A DNA stretch of 64,000 nt, from contig NZ_JPGL01000056.1 in assembly GCF_000732615.1 (NCBI RefSeq), positions 1-64,000 on the forward strand. Reading direction: 5' to 3'. This DNA comes from Burkholderia paludis. GTDB lineage: Bacteria > Pseudomonadota > Gammaproteobacteria > Burkholderiales > Burkholderiaceae. Position 1 is the first letter of the stretch. Each line of letters opens with the position of its first letter. The notes under the pieces were generated by a model. The model had not been told where the DNA came from. It did no database searches and worked only from the letters and a program-made list of their open reading frames with translations. A program made the translations under genes and the position numbers. This document shows, in pieces, positions 8,092 through 16,062 of this stretch.

Positions 8092-8748
8092 TTACGAACG
8101 CGCGCCACTCGTCGCTTCGACGTAAGCCTTGCGATCGGCCGCCACGCGCTGCGCGGCCGCGCGTTCGCCGACCTGCTTCGCGTGCGCCTTCCAGTCGATA
8201 CCCGCATCGAACAGGAAGTCGCGTCCGAACACCGCCTTCGTCGCCATCCCGATGATCGGCAGATGGATCGATGCGGCAATGTCCGCCAGGGTGAACGACT
8301 CGCCGAGCACATAGGGCGAAAATTGCGTCATCTGCTTGAACGCCTCGATCGCGCGCGGCAGGCGCTTCTCGACGTGCGCTTTCATCCCGTCGCTGACCTT
8401 GCCGCCGAAAAACGCTTCGGTATAGACCTCGCGCGCCATCCATTCGAGATACAGCTCGAGCGTCCCGACCAGTTCGCGCACCTTCGCAGCCGCGAACGGG
8501 CTCGCCGGGAAGATGCCTTTTCCGGGATAGCGCGCCGCCAGGTATTCGACGATCGCCTGCGACTCGAACAGCGCGCCCTCTTCGGTCTTCAGGAACGGGA
8601 TCTTGCCGAACGGCGAATCGACAAGCCGGGCCGGATCGTTGATCGGCAAGCCGCACACCGACTCTTCGAACGGGATGTCGTGCTCGAGCAGAACGAACTT
8701 CACCTTGTTGTAATAGTTGGACAACGGAATACCGCACAGCTGTAGCAT
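8092..8748 (-). CDS. Glutathione S-transferase family protein
   Basis: A 218-residue protein with an N-terminal thioredoxin-fold domain (about 1-78; SPFGKIPFL with the cis-proline and LFESQAIVEYLA with the glutathione gamma-glutamyl-binding Glu-Ser) and an all-helical C-terminal domain (about 88-210). The N-terminus has SNYYNKVKF where catalytic Ser/Tyr/Cys would lie. It probably conjugates or reduces a small electrophile using glutathione; substrate unknown. It diverges from the enoyl-CoA hydratase gene across a 200-base spacer. Confidence 0.88.
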   Translation of the reverse strand: MLQLCGIPLSNYYNKVKFVLLEHDIPFEESVCGLPINDPARLVDSPFGKIPFLKTEEGALFESQAIVEYLAARYPGKGIFPASPFAAAKVRELVGTLELYLEWMAREVYTEAFFGGKVSDGMKAHVEKRLPRAIEAFKQMTQFSPYVLGESFTLADIAASIHLPIIGMATKAVFGRDFLFDAGIDWKAHAKQVGERAAAQRVAADRKAYVEATSGARS

Positions 8749-8950
8749 CGGAGTCTCCTTCCTGGCTGGAACGCAGCCGCAACGGTGCCGGCCGCATCGG
8801 GATTCGTCGCGCTGAAAAGCACGTTCGTGCTAGTCTAAAGCAAGTTTTGCGTTCGTCACGACAACATTACATCCGCTGCGGCAGCGTATGCATCCGCGTG
8901 CGCTTCGCGCGCGGCGCCGCAGCCCCGCCCTACGATGGAGACACGCTCGC

Positions 8951-9742
8951 ATGAGTGCTGAACTGCTGGCCTCGCGTCCGCCCGAGAGCGAATCGACGCT
9001 CGTCCTCACGCTGTCCAATCCGGGCGCGCGCAACGCGCTGCATCCCGACATGTACGCGGCCGGCGTCGAAGCGCTCGCCACGGCCGAGCGCGATCCGGGG
9101 ATTCGCGCCGTCGTCCTGACCGGTGCCGATCGCTTCTTCTGCGCAGGCGGCAACCTGAACCGGTTGCTCGAGAACCGCTCGAAGGATCCGTCCTTTCAGG
9201 CGGACAGCATCGACCAACTCGCCGCATGGGTGACGGCGATCCACGCATCGACGAAACCGGTGATCGCGGCAGTCGAGGGCGCCGCGGCAGGCGCGGGCTT
9301 CTCGCTCGCCCTCGCGTGCGACCTGATCGTCGCCGCGCATGACGCGAAATTCGTGATGTCGTATGCGCGCGTCGGCCTGACGCCCGACGGCGGCGGTTCG
9401 TGGTTCATCGCCCGCGCACTGCCGCGTGCGATCGCGGCCGAGATCCTGTTCGAAGGCAAGCCGGTGACCGCCGAACGGCTGCAAGCGCTCGGCGTCGTGA
9501 ATCGGCTCGCCGCCCCCGGGGCGGCACTGAGCGATGCGCTGGCATGGGCGGATGCGCTCGCCGGCATCTCGCCAAACGCACTCACGCGCATCAAGTCGCT
9601 GCTCGACGAAGCGACGACGCAGCCGCTCGACGCGCATCTCGGTACCGAGCGCGATCATTTCGTCGCGTCGCTGCATCACGCTGACGGGCTCGAAGGCATC
9701 ACGGCATTCCTCGAAAAGCGCCAGCCCCGCTACAAGCGCTGA
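8951..9742 (+). CDS. Enoyl-CoA hydratase/isomerase family protein
   Basis: A 263-residue crotonase. The oxyanion-hole segments are FFCAGGNLNRL and AAAGAGFSLAL, and SYARVGLTPDGGGSW carries the usual active-site loop. Burkholderia homologues are sometimes labelled alternative oxepin-CoA hydrolase (phenylacetate catabolism), but no paa genes are here, so substrate is open. ATG 8951 is chosen because GGAG lies about a dozen bases upstream and the next in-frame ATG (8888) adds an arginine-rich stretch unlike the family. The acyl-CoA enzymes at 10.7-14 kb suggest a local beta-oxidation theme. Confidence 0.85.
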   Translation: MSAELLASRPPESESTLVLTLSNPGARNALHPDMYAAGVEALATAERDPGIRAVVLTGADRFFCAGGNLNRLLENRSKDPSFQADSIDQLAAWVTAIHASTKPVIAAVEGAAAGAGFSLALACDLIVAAHDAKFVMSYARVGLTPDGGGSWFIARALPRAIAAEILFEGKPVTAERLQALGVVNRLAAPGAALSDALAWADALAGISPNALTRIKSLLDEATTQPLDAHLGTERDHFVASLHHADGLEGITAFLEKRQPRYKR

Positions 9743-9985
9743 TCCGCCTCGCCGTCCCCGCGGTCATCGCATCGCCGCCGCATCGATCCGTCCCAACACG
9801 GCGACGCTACCCGCCTCACTCGAGCGGGACGTCACGCCGCCGCCCGACGCGCGCGACCGCACGCGCGCGCATGCGCTGGCACGCCTGTTTCCGCCGCCAG
9901 CAGCCTGCGTCGATCCATGCTCTAATGACCGCCTTGCCGCGGCGCTGCCTGCGCCGTTTTCGCGCATGCCATAAAGGAGTTGACG

Positions 9986-10678
9986 ATGATCGACGTCTAC
10001 AGCTGGGCGACCCCGAACGGTCACAAGGTGCACATCCTGCTCGAGGAAACGGGCCTCGCCTATCGTGTGCATCCGATCGATATCGGCGCGGGCGACCAGT
10101 TCGCGCCCGAGTTCCTGAAGATCAGCCCGAACAACAAGATCCCCGCGATCGTCGATCCGGACGGCCCCGGCGGCCGGCCGATCTCGCTGTTCGAATCGGG
10201 CGCGATCCTGATCTACCTCGCGGAGAAGACCGGCAAGTTCCTGCCGACCGATCCGGCCGCGCGCTATGCGACGCTCGAGTGGCTGATGTTCCAGATGGGC
10301 GGCGTCGGCCCGATGCTCGGGCAGGCGCACCATTTCCGCCTGTATGCTCCGGAGAAGATCGAGTACGCGGTCAACCGCTATACGAACGAGGCAAAGCGCC
10401 TGTACAACGTGATGGACAGGCGCCTCGGCGAATCCGGATATCTCGCGGGCGACACGTACACGATCGCGGATATTGCGACGTTCCCGTGGACGCGCTCGTG
10501 GCAGAACCAGGGCATCGTGCTCGACGAATTTCCGAACGTGAAGCGCTGGTACGACACGATCGCCGCACGGCCGGCGGTGCAGCGCGGCGTCGAAGTACTC
10601 GCGTCGATGCGCAAGGCGCTGCAGGACGACAAGGCGCGCGAGGTGTTGTTCGGCGCGACGCAGTACGCGAAGCACTGA
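9986..10678 (+). CDS. YghU/YfcG-type glutathione-dependent disulphide-bond oxidoreductase
   Basis: A 230-residue member of the Nu-class glutathione transferase group. Thioredoxin-like domain at 1-85 (YSWATPNGHKV, SPNNKIPAIVD, LFESGAILIYLAEKTGKFLP), helical domain at 90-210 with YLAGDTYTIADIATFPW. These proteins bind two glutathiones and reduce disulphides rather than conjugate. ATG 9986 is chosen because AGGAG at 9975-9979 gives six-base spacing; an upstream TTG at 9980 would abut it. It is convergent with the MaoC gene, with a strong hairpin between. Confidence 0.9.
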   Translation: MIDVYSWATPNGHKVHILLEETGLAYRVHPIDIGAGDQFAPEFLKISPNNKIPAIVDPDGPGGRPISLFESGAILIYLAEKTGKFLPTDPAARYATLEWLMFQMGGVGPMLGQAHHFRLYAPEKIEYAVNRYTNEAKRLYNVMDRRLGESGYLAGDTYTIADIATFPWTRSWQNQGIVLDEFPNVKRWYDTIAARPAVQRGVEVLASMRKALQDDKAREVLFGATQYAKH

Positions 10679-10694
10679 CGCGCAGGTGACGAAC

Positions 10695-10720
10695 GGGGCG
10701 GCATCCGTGCATGCCGCCCC
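10695..10720. terminator. Hairpin between convergent genes
   Basis: A perfect ten-base-pair stem (GGGGCGGCAT at 10695-10704 with ATGCCGCCCC at 10711-10720) sits between the disulphide oxidoreductase and MaoC stop codons. It lacks a T-run, so it may be a partial terminator working both ways. Confidence 0.55.
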
Positions 10721-10725
10721 GCGCT

Positions 10726-11202
10726 TCAGAAGTAATGCAGCGTGATGAATTCCGCCATGCACACCGGCAGCGGCGCATCGGGGTGCTCGGCCTGCACCGA
10801 CACCGACCACGTCACCTGCACGCCGCCCCGCGCGGCCTCGGCGGTTTCCTTTACCGCGAACAGCGCGCGCACGCGCGAACCGACCGGCACCGGCTTCAGG
10901 AACCGCACGCGGTTCAACCCATAGTTCACGCCCATCTTCTGTTCGAGACGCATCGCATCGGTCATCAACGCGGGAATCAGCGACAGCGTCAGAAACCCGT
11001 GTGCGATCGGTCCGCCGAACGGCGACTCGCGCCGCGCGCGCTCGGGATCGACGTGAATCCATTGACGATCGCCGGTCGCATCGGCGAAGCGGTCGACGCG
11101 CTGCTGGTCGACCGGAATCCAGCTGCTCTCGAGCGGCTCCCCACCGACGAGCGCCTGCAGGGCTTGTGCCGATGCGAGCAGCGGCAATGTCGCATCAGTC
11201 AT
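10726..11202 (-). CDS. MaoC family dehydratase (second of a pair)
   Basis: A 158-residue hot-dog-fold hydratase. The R-hydratase motif is intact: GDRQWIHVD gives the Asp-x4-His catalytic pair, followed by SPFGGPIAHGFLTLSL. It probably hydrates a 2-enoyl-CoA to the 3R-hydroxyacyl-CoA. It overlaps the stop of the upstream MaoC gene by eight bases, so the two are translationally coupled and may form a complex. It is the last gene of the minus-strand set that begins with the acyl-CoA dehydrogenase at 14049. Confidence 0.9.
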   Translation of the reverse strand: MTDATLPLLASAQALQALVGGEPLESSWIPVDQQRVDRFADATGDRQWIHVDPERARRESPFGGPIAHGFLTLSLIPALMTDAMRLEQKMGVNYGLNRVRFLKPVPVGSRVRALFAVKETAEAARGGVQVTWSVSVQAEHPDAPLPVCMAEFITLHYF

Positions 11203-11656
11203 GCGTGCCTCCCGGATGACGCAGCCCGAAAATCACCTTGGAATGCACGGTGATCACCGTCTCGCCGCCGCCGTTCACGCCGATCCATTCCGTCGACACG
11301 ATGCCGCGGTCGGGCTTGCTCTCCGACACGCGCTTGTCGTGGATCTTCTGGTACATCGTGATCGTGTCGCCGGCGCGCACCGGCTTGAGCCAGCGGATCG
11401 AGTCGATGCCGGGCGAGCCCATGCTGGTCGAGTCCGACCCGAGCTTCTTGATGAGCAGGCTCATGAACACCGAACACGTATGCCAGCCGCTCGCGACGAG
11501 ACCGCCGAACGGCGACGCCTTCCCCGCCTCCTCGTCGAGGTGGAACGGCTGAGGGTCGTAGCGTTGCGCGAACGCCTTGATGTCGTCGGGTTCGAACGTG
11601 TAGCGGCCCACTTCGCTCGTGCTGCCGACTACCAGGTCTTCGTAACTGATGCCCAC
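11195..11656 (-). CDS. MaoC family dehydratase (first of a pair)
   Basis: A 153-residue hot-dog hydratase with the complete catalytic motif (YDPQPFHLD, Asp-x4-His) and PFGGLVASGWHT. It starts with GTG at 11656, supported by AGGAGA seven bases upstream. It is 37 bases after the acyl-CoA dehydrogenase beta-like gene. Because both this and the next MaoC protein keep their catalytic residues, they may be two working homodimers rather than one active plus one structural subunit. Confidence 0.9.
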   Translation of the reverse strand: MGISYEDLVVGSTSEVGRYTFEPDDIKAFAQRYDPQPFHLDEEAGKASPFGGLVASGWHTCSVFMSLLIKKLGSDSTSMGSPGIDSIRWLKPVRAGDTITMYQKIHDKRVSESKPDRGIVSTEWIGVNGGGETVITVHSKVIFGLRHPGGTHD

Positions 11657-11693
11657 TGTATGTCTCCTTGTCTGGCGCGCTCACGCGTCGCCG

Positions 11694-12827
11694 TCATGCC
11701 GCATCGGCCTGCGCGAAATCGGGCAGCCCCGCGATGCGGGCAAGATGATGATCGGTGTCGCCGAGCGTCGTCTCGATGATCGACAGCCGCTTGAACAGAT
11801 GCGCGGCGGCGACCTCGTCGGTCACGCCCATGCCGCCGTGCAGCTGCACGGCCTGCTGGCCGACGAAGCGTGCGGCGGCACCGACGCGCGCTTTCGCGGC
11901 CGACACGGCCTTGCGCCGTGCATCCGCGTCGCCGCTCGCGTAACGCACGGCCGCCAGATAGGTCAGCGACCGCGCCTGCTCGGCGTGGATCAGCATGTCG
12001 ACCATCCGGTGCTGCAGCGCCTGGAAGCGCGCGATCGGCACGCCGAACTGCTCGCGCGTCTTCGTGTATTCGACCGTGGCGCGATTCAGTTCGTCGAGCG
12101 CACCGACCGCTTCCGCGCACAGCAGGAACGTCGCGTAATCGGCGATCTGCTCGAGCGCGGCCGCGTCGCGCGCCCCGCCCGTCAGCAGCCGGGCCGGCGT
12201 GTCATCGAACGCGAGCGTCGCGGCACGCTGGCCGTCGATGGTCCGGTAGTCGAGCACCTTCGCATTCGCGGCGTCGCGTTCGACCACAAAGAGGCCGATG
12301 CCGCCGCTGTCGACGCGCGCGGGCACGATCCACGCATGCGCCTGTGCGCCGTGCTGGACGACCGACTTGGTACCGGTCAGCCGGTACGCGCCGCCCTGCT
12401 CGCGCGCGTGCGTGTCGAGTTCGAACAGGTCGTAGCGCGCATGCGGCTCGTGGAACGCCACCGCCACGCGCTTCTGCCCCTGTGCGATCGCCTCGAGCAG
12501 CGCGGCATCCTCGCCCGCGCCGGAACCGGCGATCCGCAATGCCTCGACGCCGACCGCCGTCGCCCAGTACGGCTCGATCACGAGCGCGCGGCCGAGCGCC
12601 TGCATCGCAACCAGCATGTCGACCGGGCCGCCGCCCAGGCCGCCGTGTACATCCGGCACCGGCAGTGCGGTCAATCCGAGCTCGGCAAACGCGCTCCATT
12701 GCGCATCCGACACGCCCGCGTCGCTGCGCACGATCGCCTGGCGGGCATCGAAACCGTATCGCTCGCCGAGATAACGGCGCAGTGCGTCGGCGAATTGCTG
12801 CTGCTCATCGGTAAAGCTGAAGTCCAT
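11694..12827 (-). CDS. Acyl-CoA dehydrogenase (smaller partner)
   Basis: A 377-residue acyl-CoA dehydrogenase: N-terminal helical domain, central beta domain and C-terminal helical domain ending with AVQLHGGMGVTDE. The position that carries the catalytic glutamate in medium-chain enzymes (YEGT) is Gly here. The protein has drifted in the FAD-contact region compared with its partner and resembles the second subunit of heteromeric dehydrogenases such as those of steroid side-chain breakdown. It lies 25 bases after the 398-residue dehydrogenase and 37 bases before the MaoC pair. Substrate unknown. Confidence 0.87.
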   Translation of the reverse strand: MDFSFTDEQQQFADALRRYLGERYGFDARQAIVRSDAGVSDAQWSAFAELGLTALPVPDVHGGLGGGPVDMLVAMQALGRALVIEPYWATAVGVEALRIAGSGAGEDAALLEAIAQGQKRVAVAFHEPHARYDLFELDTHAREQGGAYRLTGTKSVVQHGAQAHAWIVPARVDSGGIGLFVVERDAANAKVLDYRTIDGQRAATLAFDDTPARLLTGGARDAAALEQIADYATFLLCAEAVGALDELNRATVEYTKTREQFGVPIARFQALQHRMVDMLIHAEQARSLTYLAAVRYASGDADARRKAVSAAKARVGAAARFVGQQAVQLHGGMGVTDEVAAAHLFKRLSIIETTLGDTDHHLARIAGLPDFAQADAA

Positions 12828-12852
12828 GGTTGTCTCCGCTCCCGTTCCGTGA

Positions 12853-14049
12853 TCACAGACCCAGAATCATCTGCGCGATGATGTTCTTCTGGATCTCGTT
12901 CGAACCGCCGTAGATCGACGTTTTCCGGTAATTGAAGTAATACGCGGCAAGCGGCGCCGCATCGTCGTCGCCCGCCACGCTGTGCTCGCGCCGGCCGTCG
13001 AGGAACGATACGTCGAACGGGGCGGCCAGCGGGCCGATCGCCTCGAACATCAGCTCCGTAAGGGCCTGCTGCACTTCGGTGCCCTTGATCTTCAGCATCG
13101 ACGCCTCGGGGCCCGGCCCCTTGCCGCTCGTCTCGCGGCTGACGACGCGCAGCACCGTCACCTCGAGCGCCATCAGTTCGACTTCGAGCGCCGCGACTTT
13201 CGCGGCGAATACCGGATCGGCGAGCAACGGCTTGCCGTTCTTGCGCTGGTTCGACGCCACCCGCTTCAGGAAAACAAGCTCGCGCTTCGACGCGCCGACG
13301 CGCGCAATGCCGGTGCGCTCGTGGCCGAGCAGGTATTTCGCGTAGGTCCAGCCGCGGTTCTCGTCGCCGACGAGATTCCCGACCGGCACCTTCACGTCCT
13401 CGAAGAACACCTCGTTGACCTCGTGGTCCTCATCGAGCGTGATGATCGGACGCACCGTGATGCCGGGCGTCTTCATGTCGATGAGCAGGAACGAGATGCC
13501 CTCCTGTTTCTTCGCATCCGGATCGGTGCGCACGAGGCAGAACATCATGTCGGCGTACTGGCCGAGCGTCGTCCAGGTCTTCTGGCCGTTCACGACATAG
13601 TGGTCGCCGTGACGCTCGGCGCGCGTACGCAACGAGGCGAGATCGGATCCGGAGCCGGGCTCGGAGTAGCCCTGGCACCACCAGTCCGAGCCGTCGAGAA
13701 TGCGCGGCAGATAGTGACGCTTCTGCGCTTCGCTGCCGTACTTCATCAGCACCGGCGCGACCATCGATACGCCGAACGGCAGCACCGTCGGCGCACCGAT
13801 CCGCGCGCACTCCTCATCCCAGATATGCCGCTGCGTCGCATTCCAGCCGGGGCCGCCGTATTCGGTCGGCCAGGCGGGCGCGGACCAGCCGCGCCGGCCG
13901 AGTGTCCGGTGCCAGCTCGCGAAATCCTCGCGATCGAGTCGTTTGTGATCGAGTACCTTGGCGCGCAGTGCGTGAGGCAGGTTGGCCTCGAGCCAGGCGC
14001 GGATGTCGGCGCGAAATGCGTCGTCGGCGGGGGAATAGTCCAGATCCAT
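12853..14049 (-). CDS. Acyl-CoA dehydrogenase (larger partner)
   Basis: A 398-residue acyl-CoA dehydrogenase oxidising an acyl-CoA to the 2-enoyl-CoA with FAD. Visible features are WCQGYSEPGSGSDLAS and the QKTWTTLGQYAD flavin-binding segments, and the C-terminal SIYGGSNEIQKNIIAQ. The medium-chain-type glutamate is Gly here, so the base must lie elsewhere, as in isovaleryl-type enzymes; this is inference. It is the first gene of a four-gene set with a second dehydrogenase and two MaoC hydratases. The region just upstream contains a 49-base tandem repeat. Confidence 0.9.
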   Translation of the reverse strand: MDLDYSPADDAFRADIRAWLEANLPHALRAKVLDHKRLDREDFASWHRTLGRRGWSAPAWPTEYGGPGWNATQRHIWDEECARIGAPTVLPFGVSMVAPVLMKYGSEAQKRHYLPRILDGSDWWCQGYSEPGSGSDLASLRTRAERHGDHYVVNGQKTWTTLGQYADMMFCLVRTDPDAKKQEGISFLLIDMKTPGITVRPIITLDEDHEVNEVFFEDVKVPVGNLVGDENRGWTYAKYLLGHERTGIARVGASKRELVFLKRVASNQRKNGKPLLADPVFAAKVAALEVELMALEVTVLRVVSRETSGKGPGPEASMLKIKGTEVQQALTELMFEAIGPLAAPFDVSFLDGRREHSVAGDDDAAPLAAYYFNYRKTSIYGGSNEIQKNIIAQMILGL

Positions 14050-14064
14050 GCGCAGGGTCTCCTG

Positions 14065-14211
14065 TCGATCGGCGCGAGCGCTTCAGCGCTGACTCCGATC
14101 CCATGCTTCGCTATCGACCGGAGCGGGCGCTGCAGCGCTTGCCCCGGTCCCATGCTTCGCCATCGATCGGAGCGGGCGCTGCGGCGCTTACCCCGGCCTG
14201 TGCCCGGCGGC
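14065..14211. repeat. Three tandem 49-base repeats with internal hairpins
   Basis: Three units start at 14065, 14114 and 14163 with an exact period of 49. Each reads roughly TCGAYCGGAGCGGGCGCTGC, then AGCGCTTRCCCCGGTCCCATGCTTCGCYA; units 2 and 3 are nearly identical through the first 40 bases, unit 1 is more diverged and unit 3 decays at its end. Within a unit GACCGG pairs with CCGGTC and GGGC with GCCC, so each can fold into a hairpin. They lie just upstream of the acyl-CoA dehydrogenase ATG (14049), between it and the DUF1178 gene. Confidence 0.8.
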
Positions 14212-14298
14212 CGACCCGGGATGAGCGCTGTCGCGCCTGCTCGGGTCGCACGCAAGGCTTGCCGCGGCCATCCGACCCGGCAAGCCCCCCTGCATCCG

Positions 14299-14721
14299 TT
14301 ATTGCAGTGGTTCTTTCAGCGCGGCAGGAATCGGCAGCGGCATCACGTCGATGCCTTCTTCGGCCAGGGATTGCGCATCTTCGGGCGTCGTGACGCCACG
14401 AATGCTGCGAGCCGGCGCCTCGTTGTAATGGATGCGCCGCGCTTCCTCGGCGAAGCGCTCGCCCACGTTCTCGGTCTTCTCCAGCACCTCGCGCAACGCG
14501 CGCATCACCTGCGCCTGCAGCGCACGCGGATCGGCCGGCTGTGCCTGCGTCGCGCCGGACAAATTCAGGCGCGGCGCCGACGGCAGACGGCTGACCTCGT
14601 TCGTCCCGCACACCGGGCATTCGACCAGCTTGCGGGACAACTGCGCTTCGAATTCATCGGCGGAAGCGAACCAGCCTTCGAACCGATGACCGTGCGGACA
14701 CTGTAAATCGAGGACCTTCAT
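14299..14721 (-). CDS. DUF1178 family protein
   Basis: A 140-residue protein of the DUF1178 family, function unknown. The N-terminal 45 residues look like a zinc ribbon: Cys8-Pro-His-Gly-His then Cys35-Pro-Val-Cys38. The middle is low complexity and the last 60 residues are helical, including IHYNEAPARSIRGVTTPEDAQSL, the most conserved part of the family. It is cytoplasmic. It follows the Nudix gene by 136 bases on the same strand, an arrangement common in Burkholderiales. Confidence 0.88.
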   Translation of the reverse strand: MKVLDLQCPHGHRFEGWFASADEFEAQLSRKLVECPVCGTNEVSRLPSAPRLNLSGATQAQPADPRALQAQVMRALREVLEKTENVGERFAEEARRIHYNEAPARSIRGVTTPEDAQSLAEEGIDVMPLPIPAALKEPLQ

Positions 14722-14857
14722 GCTGAATCAGGGCGTGAGACGAGTGTAGCGCAAAAAGCGCTTTTGTGAACGATCGTGCTAAATACCGATCGTGAGACGC
14801 GATGGCATCGCGTCACCGGATTGTAACGCGGCGCTCCACCCGTCGCTGACGCCGCGC

Positions 14858-15448
14858 TCAAGGCGTCAGGATCGGCCCGAGCGGCCACGTGCCGGACAGC
14901 ACCTTGTCGAGCCACATCGTGCCGATGATCGTCTTGACGTCGGAGATCTGGCCCGTGCGCACCCATTCCTGCAGGTCGGCCTGGGTGGCGATGAAGGTTT
15001 CGAGGAATTCGCCTTCGTCGAGCTTGCGCTCGCCCGCCGTCAGCCCGCGTGCAAGGTAGAGATCGATGAATTCGGTCGAGTAGGAAATGATCGGGTGAAT
15101 CCGCGCCAGGAACACGTATTCGCGCGCCGTGTAACCCGTTTCCTCGCGCAGTTCGCGCACCGCGCACGCGAGCGCGCCCTCGTCCGGATCGAGCTTGCCG
15201 GCCGGGAATTCGGCCATCACCTTGCCGATCGGGTAACGGAACTGGCTTTCCATCAGCACGCGGCCGTCGTCGAACAGCGGGATCACCATCACGGCGCCCG
15301 GGTGCTGGACGTATTCGCGCAGGGCCTTGTTACCGTCCGGCAGGCGGACGGTATCGCGCTTGAGCTTGAGGAACGCGCCGTCGAAGATCGCCTCGCTGTC
15401 GAGGCAGGTTTCGGTCAGTGCGGCGTCGTGATTGGGTAGTTCGGCCAT
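14858..15448 (-). CDS. Nudix hydrolase, ADP-ribose pyrophosphatase type
   Basis: A 196-residue Nudix protein. The Nudix box is complete: GKLDPDE, seven residues, then RELREETGY, which binds the metal for hydrolysis of a nucleoside diphosphate linked to another group. The family resemblance is to ADP-ribose pyrophosphatase (NudF-like), which breaks ADP-ribose to AMP and ribose 5-phosphate. The start at 15448 is chosen for the GGAG five to eight bases upstream; the longer in-frame extension is not conserved-looking. It is the last gene associated with the nuo block, which fits NAD turnover, though a 317-base gap makes cotranscription uncertain. Confidence 0.88.
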   Translation of the reverse strand: MAELPNHDAALTETCLDSEAIFDGAFLKLKRDTVRLPDGNKALREYVQHPGAVMVIPLFDDGRVLMESQFRYPIGKVMAEFPAGKLDPDEGALACAVRELREETGYTAREYVFLARIHPIISYSTEFIDLYLARGLTAGERKLDEGEFLETFIATQADLQEWVRTGQISDVKTIIGTMWLDKVLSGTWPLGPILTP

Positions 15449-15765
15449 CGGCGGCTCCAAAATTGAGCGCGACGGCCAAGGGCCCGTCCGCGCTAACAAC
15501 GAGCTTGCGCTGGCCGCGGGAAGGGCCGGGCGCAAGGCTTGCGACGAAGCGGATACTCAACGGTTTCGCAAGGAGCATGGCGCCGCGATCGACGCTTCCG
15601 GCGGCCAGCCCCACGCGTGATTTTTTCGGTCAGGGGAGCGCGCCGCCCGCCGCATTGCGGCGTCGATCGTCGACTGTCTGGCACGGCCGAACGACGCTAC
15701 CCTCCCCTGCATTGCGGCCGGCAAGGCGCGTTCGCACGCTCGCTGTCGGCGCGGGCAGGCCCTGG
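15449..15765. other. Gap between the DUF2818 and Nudix genes
   Basis: No supported gene. Several frames are open because of base composition only. No clear terminator is seen for the nuo transcript; a TTTTTT at 15620-15625 lacks a stable stem before it. Presumably it holds the Nudix promoter, which I could not place. Confidence 0.5.
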
Positions 15766-16062
15766 TCAGCGCCGTTTGACGAGATACTGGAACGTGAAGC
15801 CGGGAAACGCGAACACGACGAAAAGACTGAACGTGATCGCGTAAAACTGCCAGCCCTGTTCGAAGCGGTTGCCGGCGCGCGACTCGAGCCAGAAGCCAAG
15901 CGCACCGACGACGAAGTACAGCACGATCAGCTCGCCGATCCGCACCCACGCACTCTTCTTCGCCGTGCCGAACGGCACGACGGCGAAGAGGCGTTGGTTC
16001 AGGAACGGCAGGTTGGCGCACACGAGCGCCAACAGCACGATGAACCAGCCGGCTGCCGACAT
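15766..16062 (-). CDS. DUF2818 family membrane protein
   Basis: A 98-residue protein with three hydrophobic segments (about 5-22, 44-60 and 74-94) and a basic end (VKRR). It belongs to DUF2818, which in Burkholderiales sits directly after nuoN. Its ATG overlaps the nuoN stop codon by one base, so it is translationally coupled to complex I synthesis. A role in complex I assembly or stability is an attractive inference from position, not shown. Confidence 0.85.
   Translation of the reverse strand: MSAAGWFIVLLALVCANLPFLNQRLFAVVPFGTAKKSAWVRIGELIVLYFVVGALGFWLESRAGNRFEQGWQFYAITFSLFVVFAFPGFTFQYLVKRR

Noticed and set aside
15600-15640. Terminator for the nuo transcript at the TTTTTT run
   Set aside because: No stable stem precedes the T-run in either direction.
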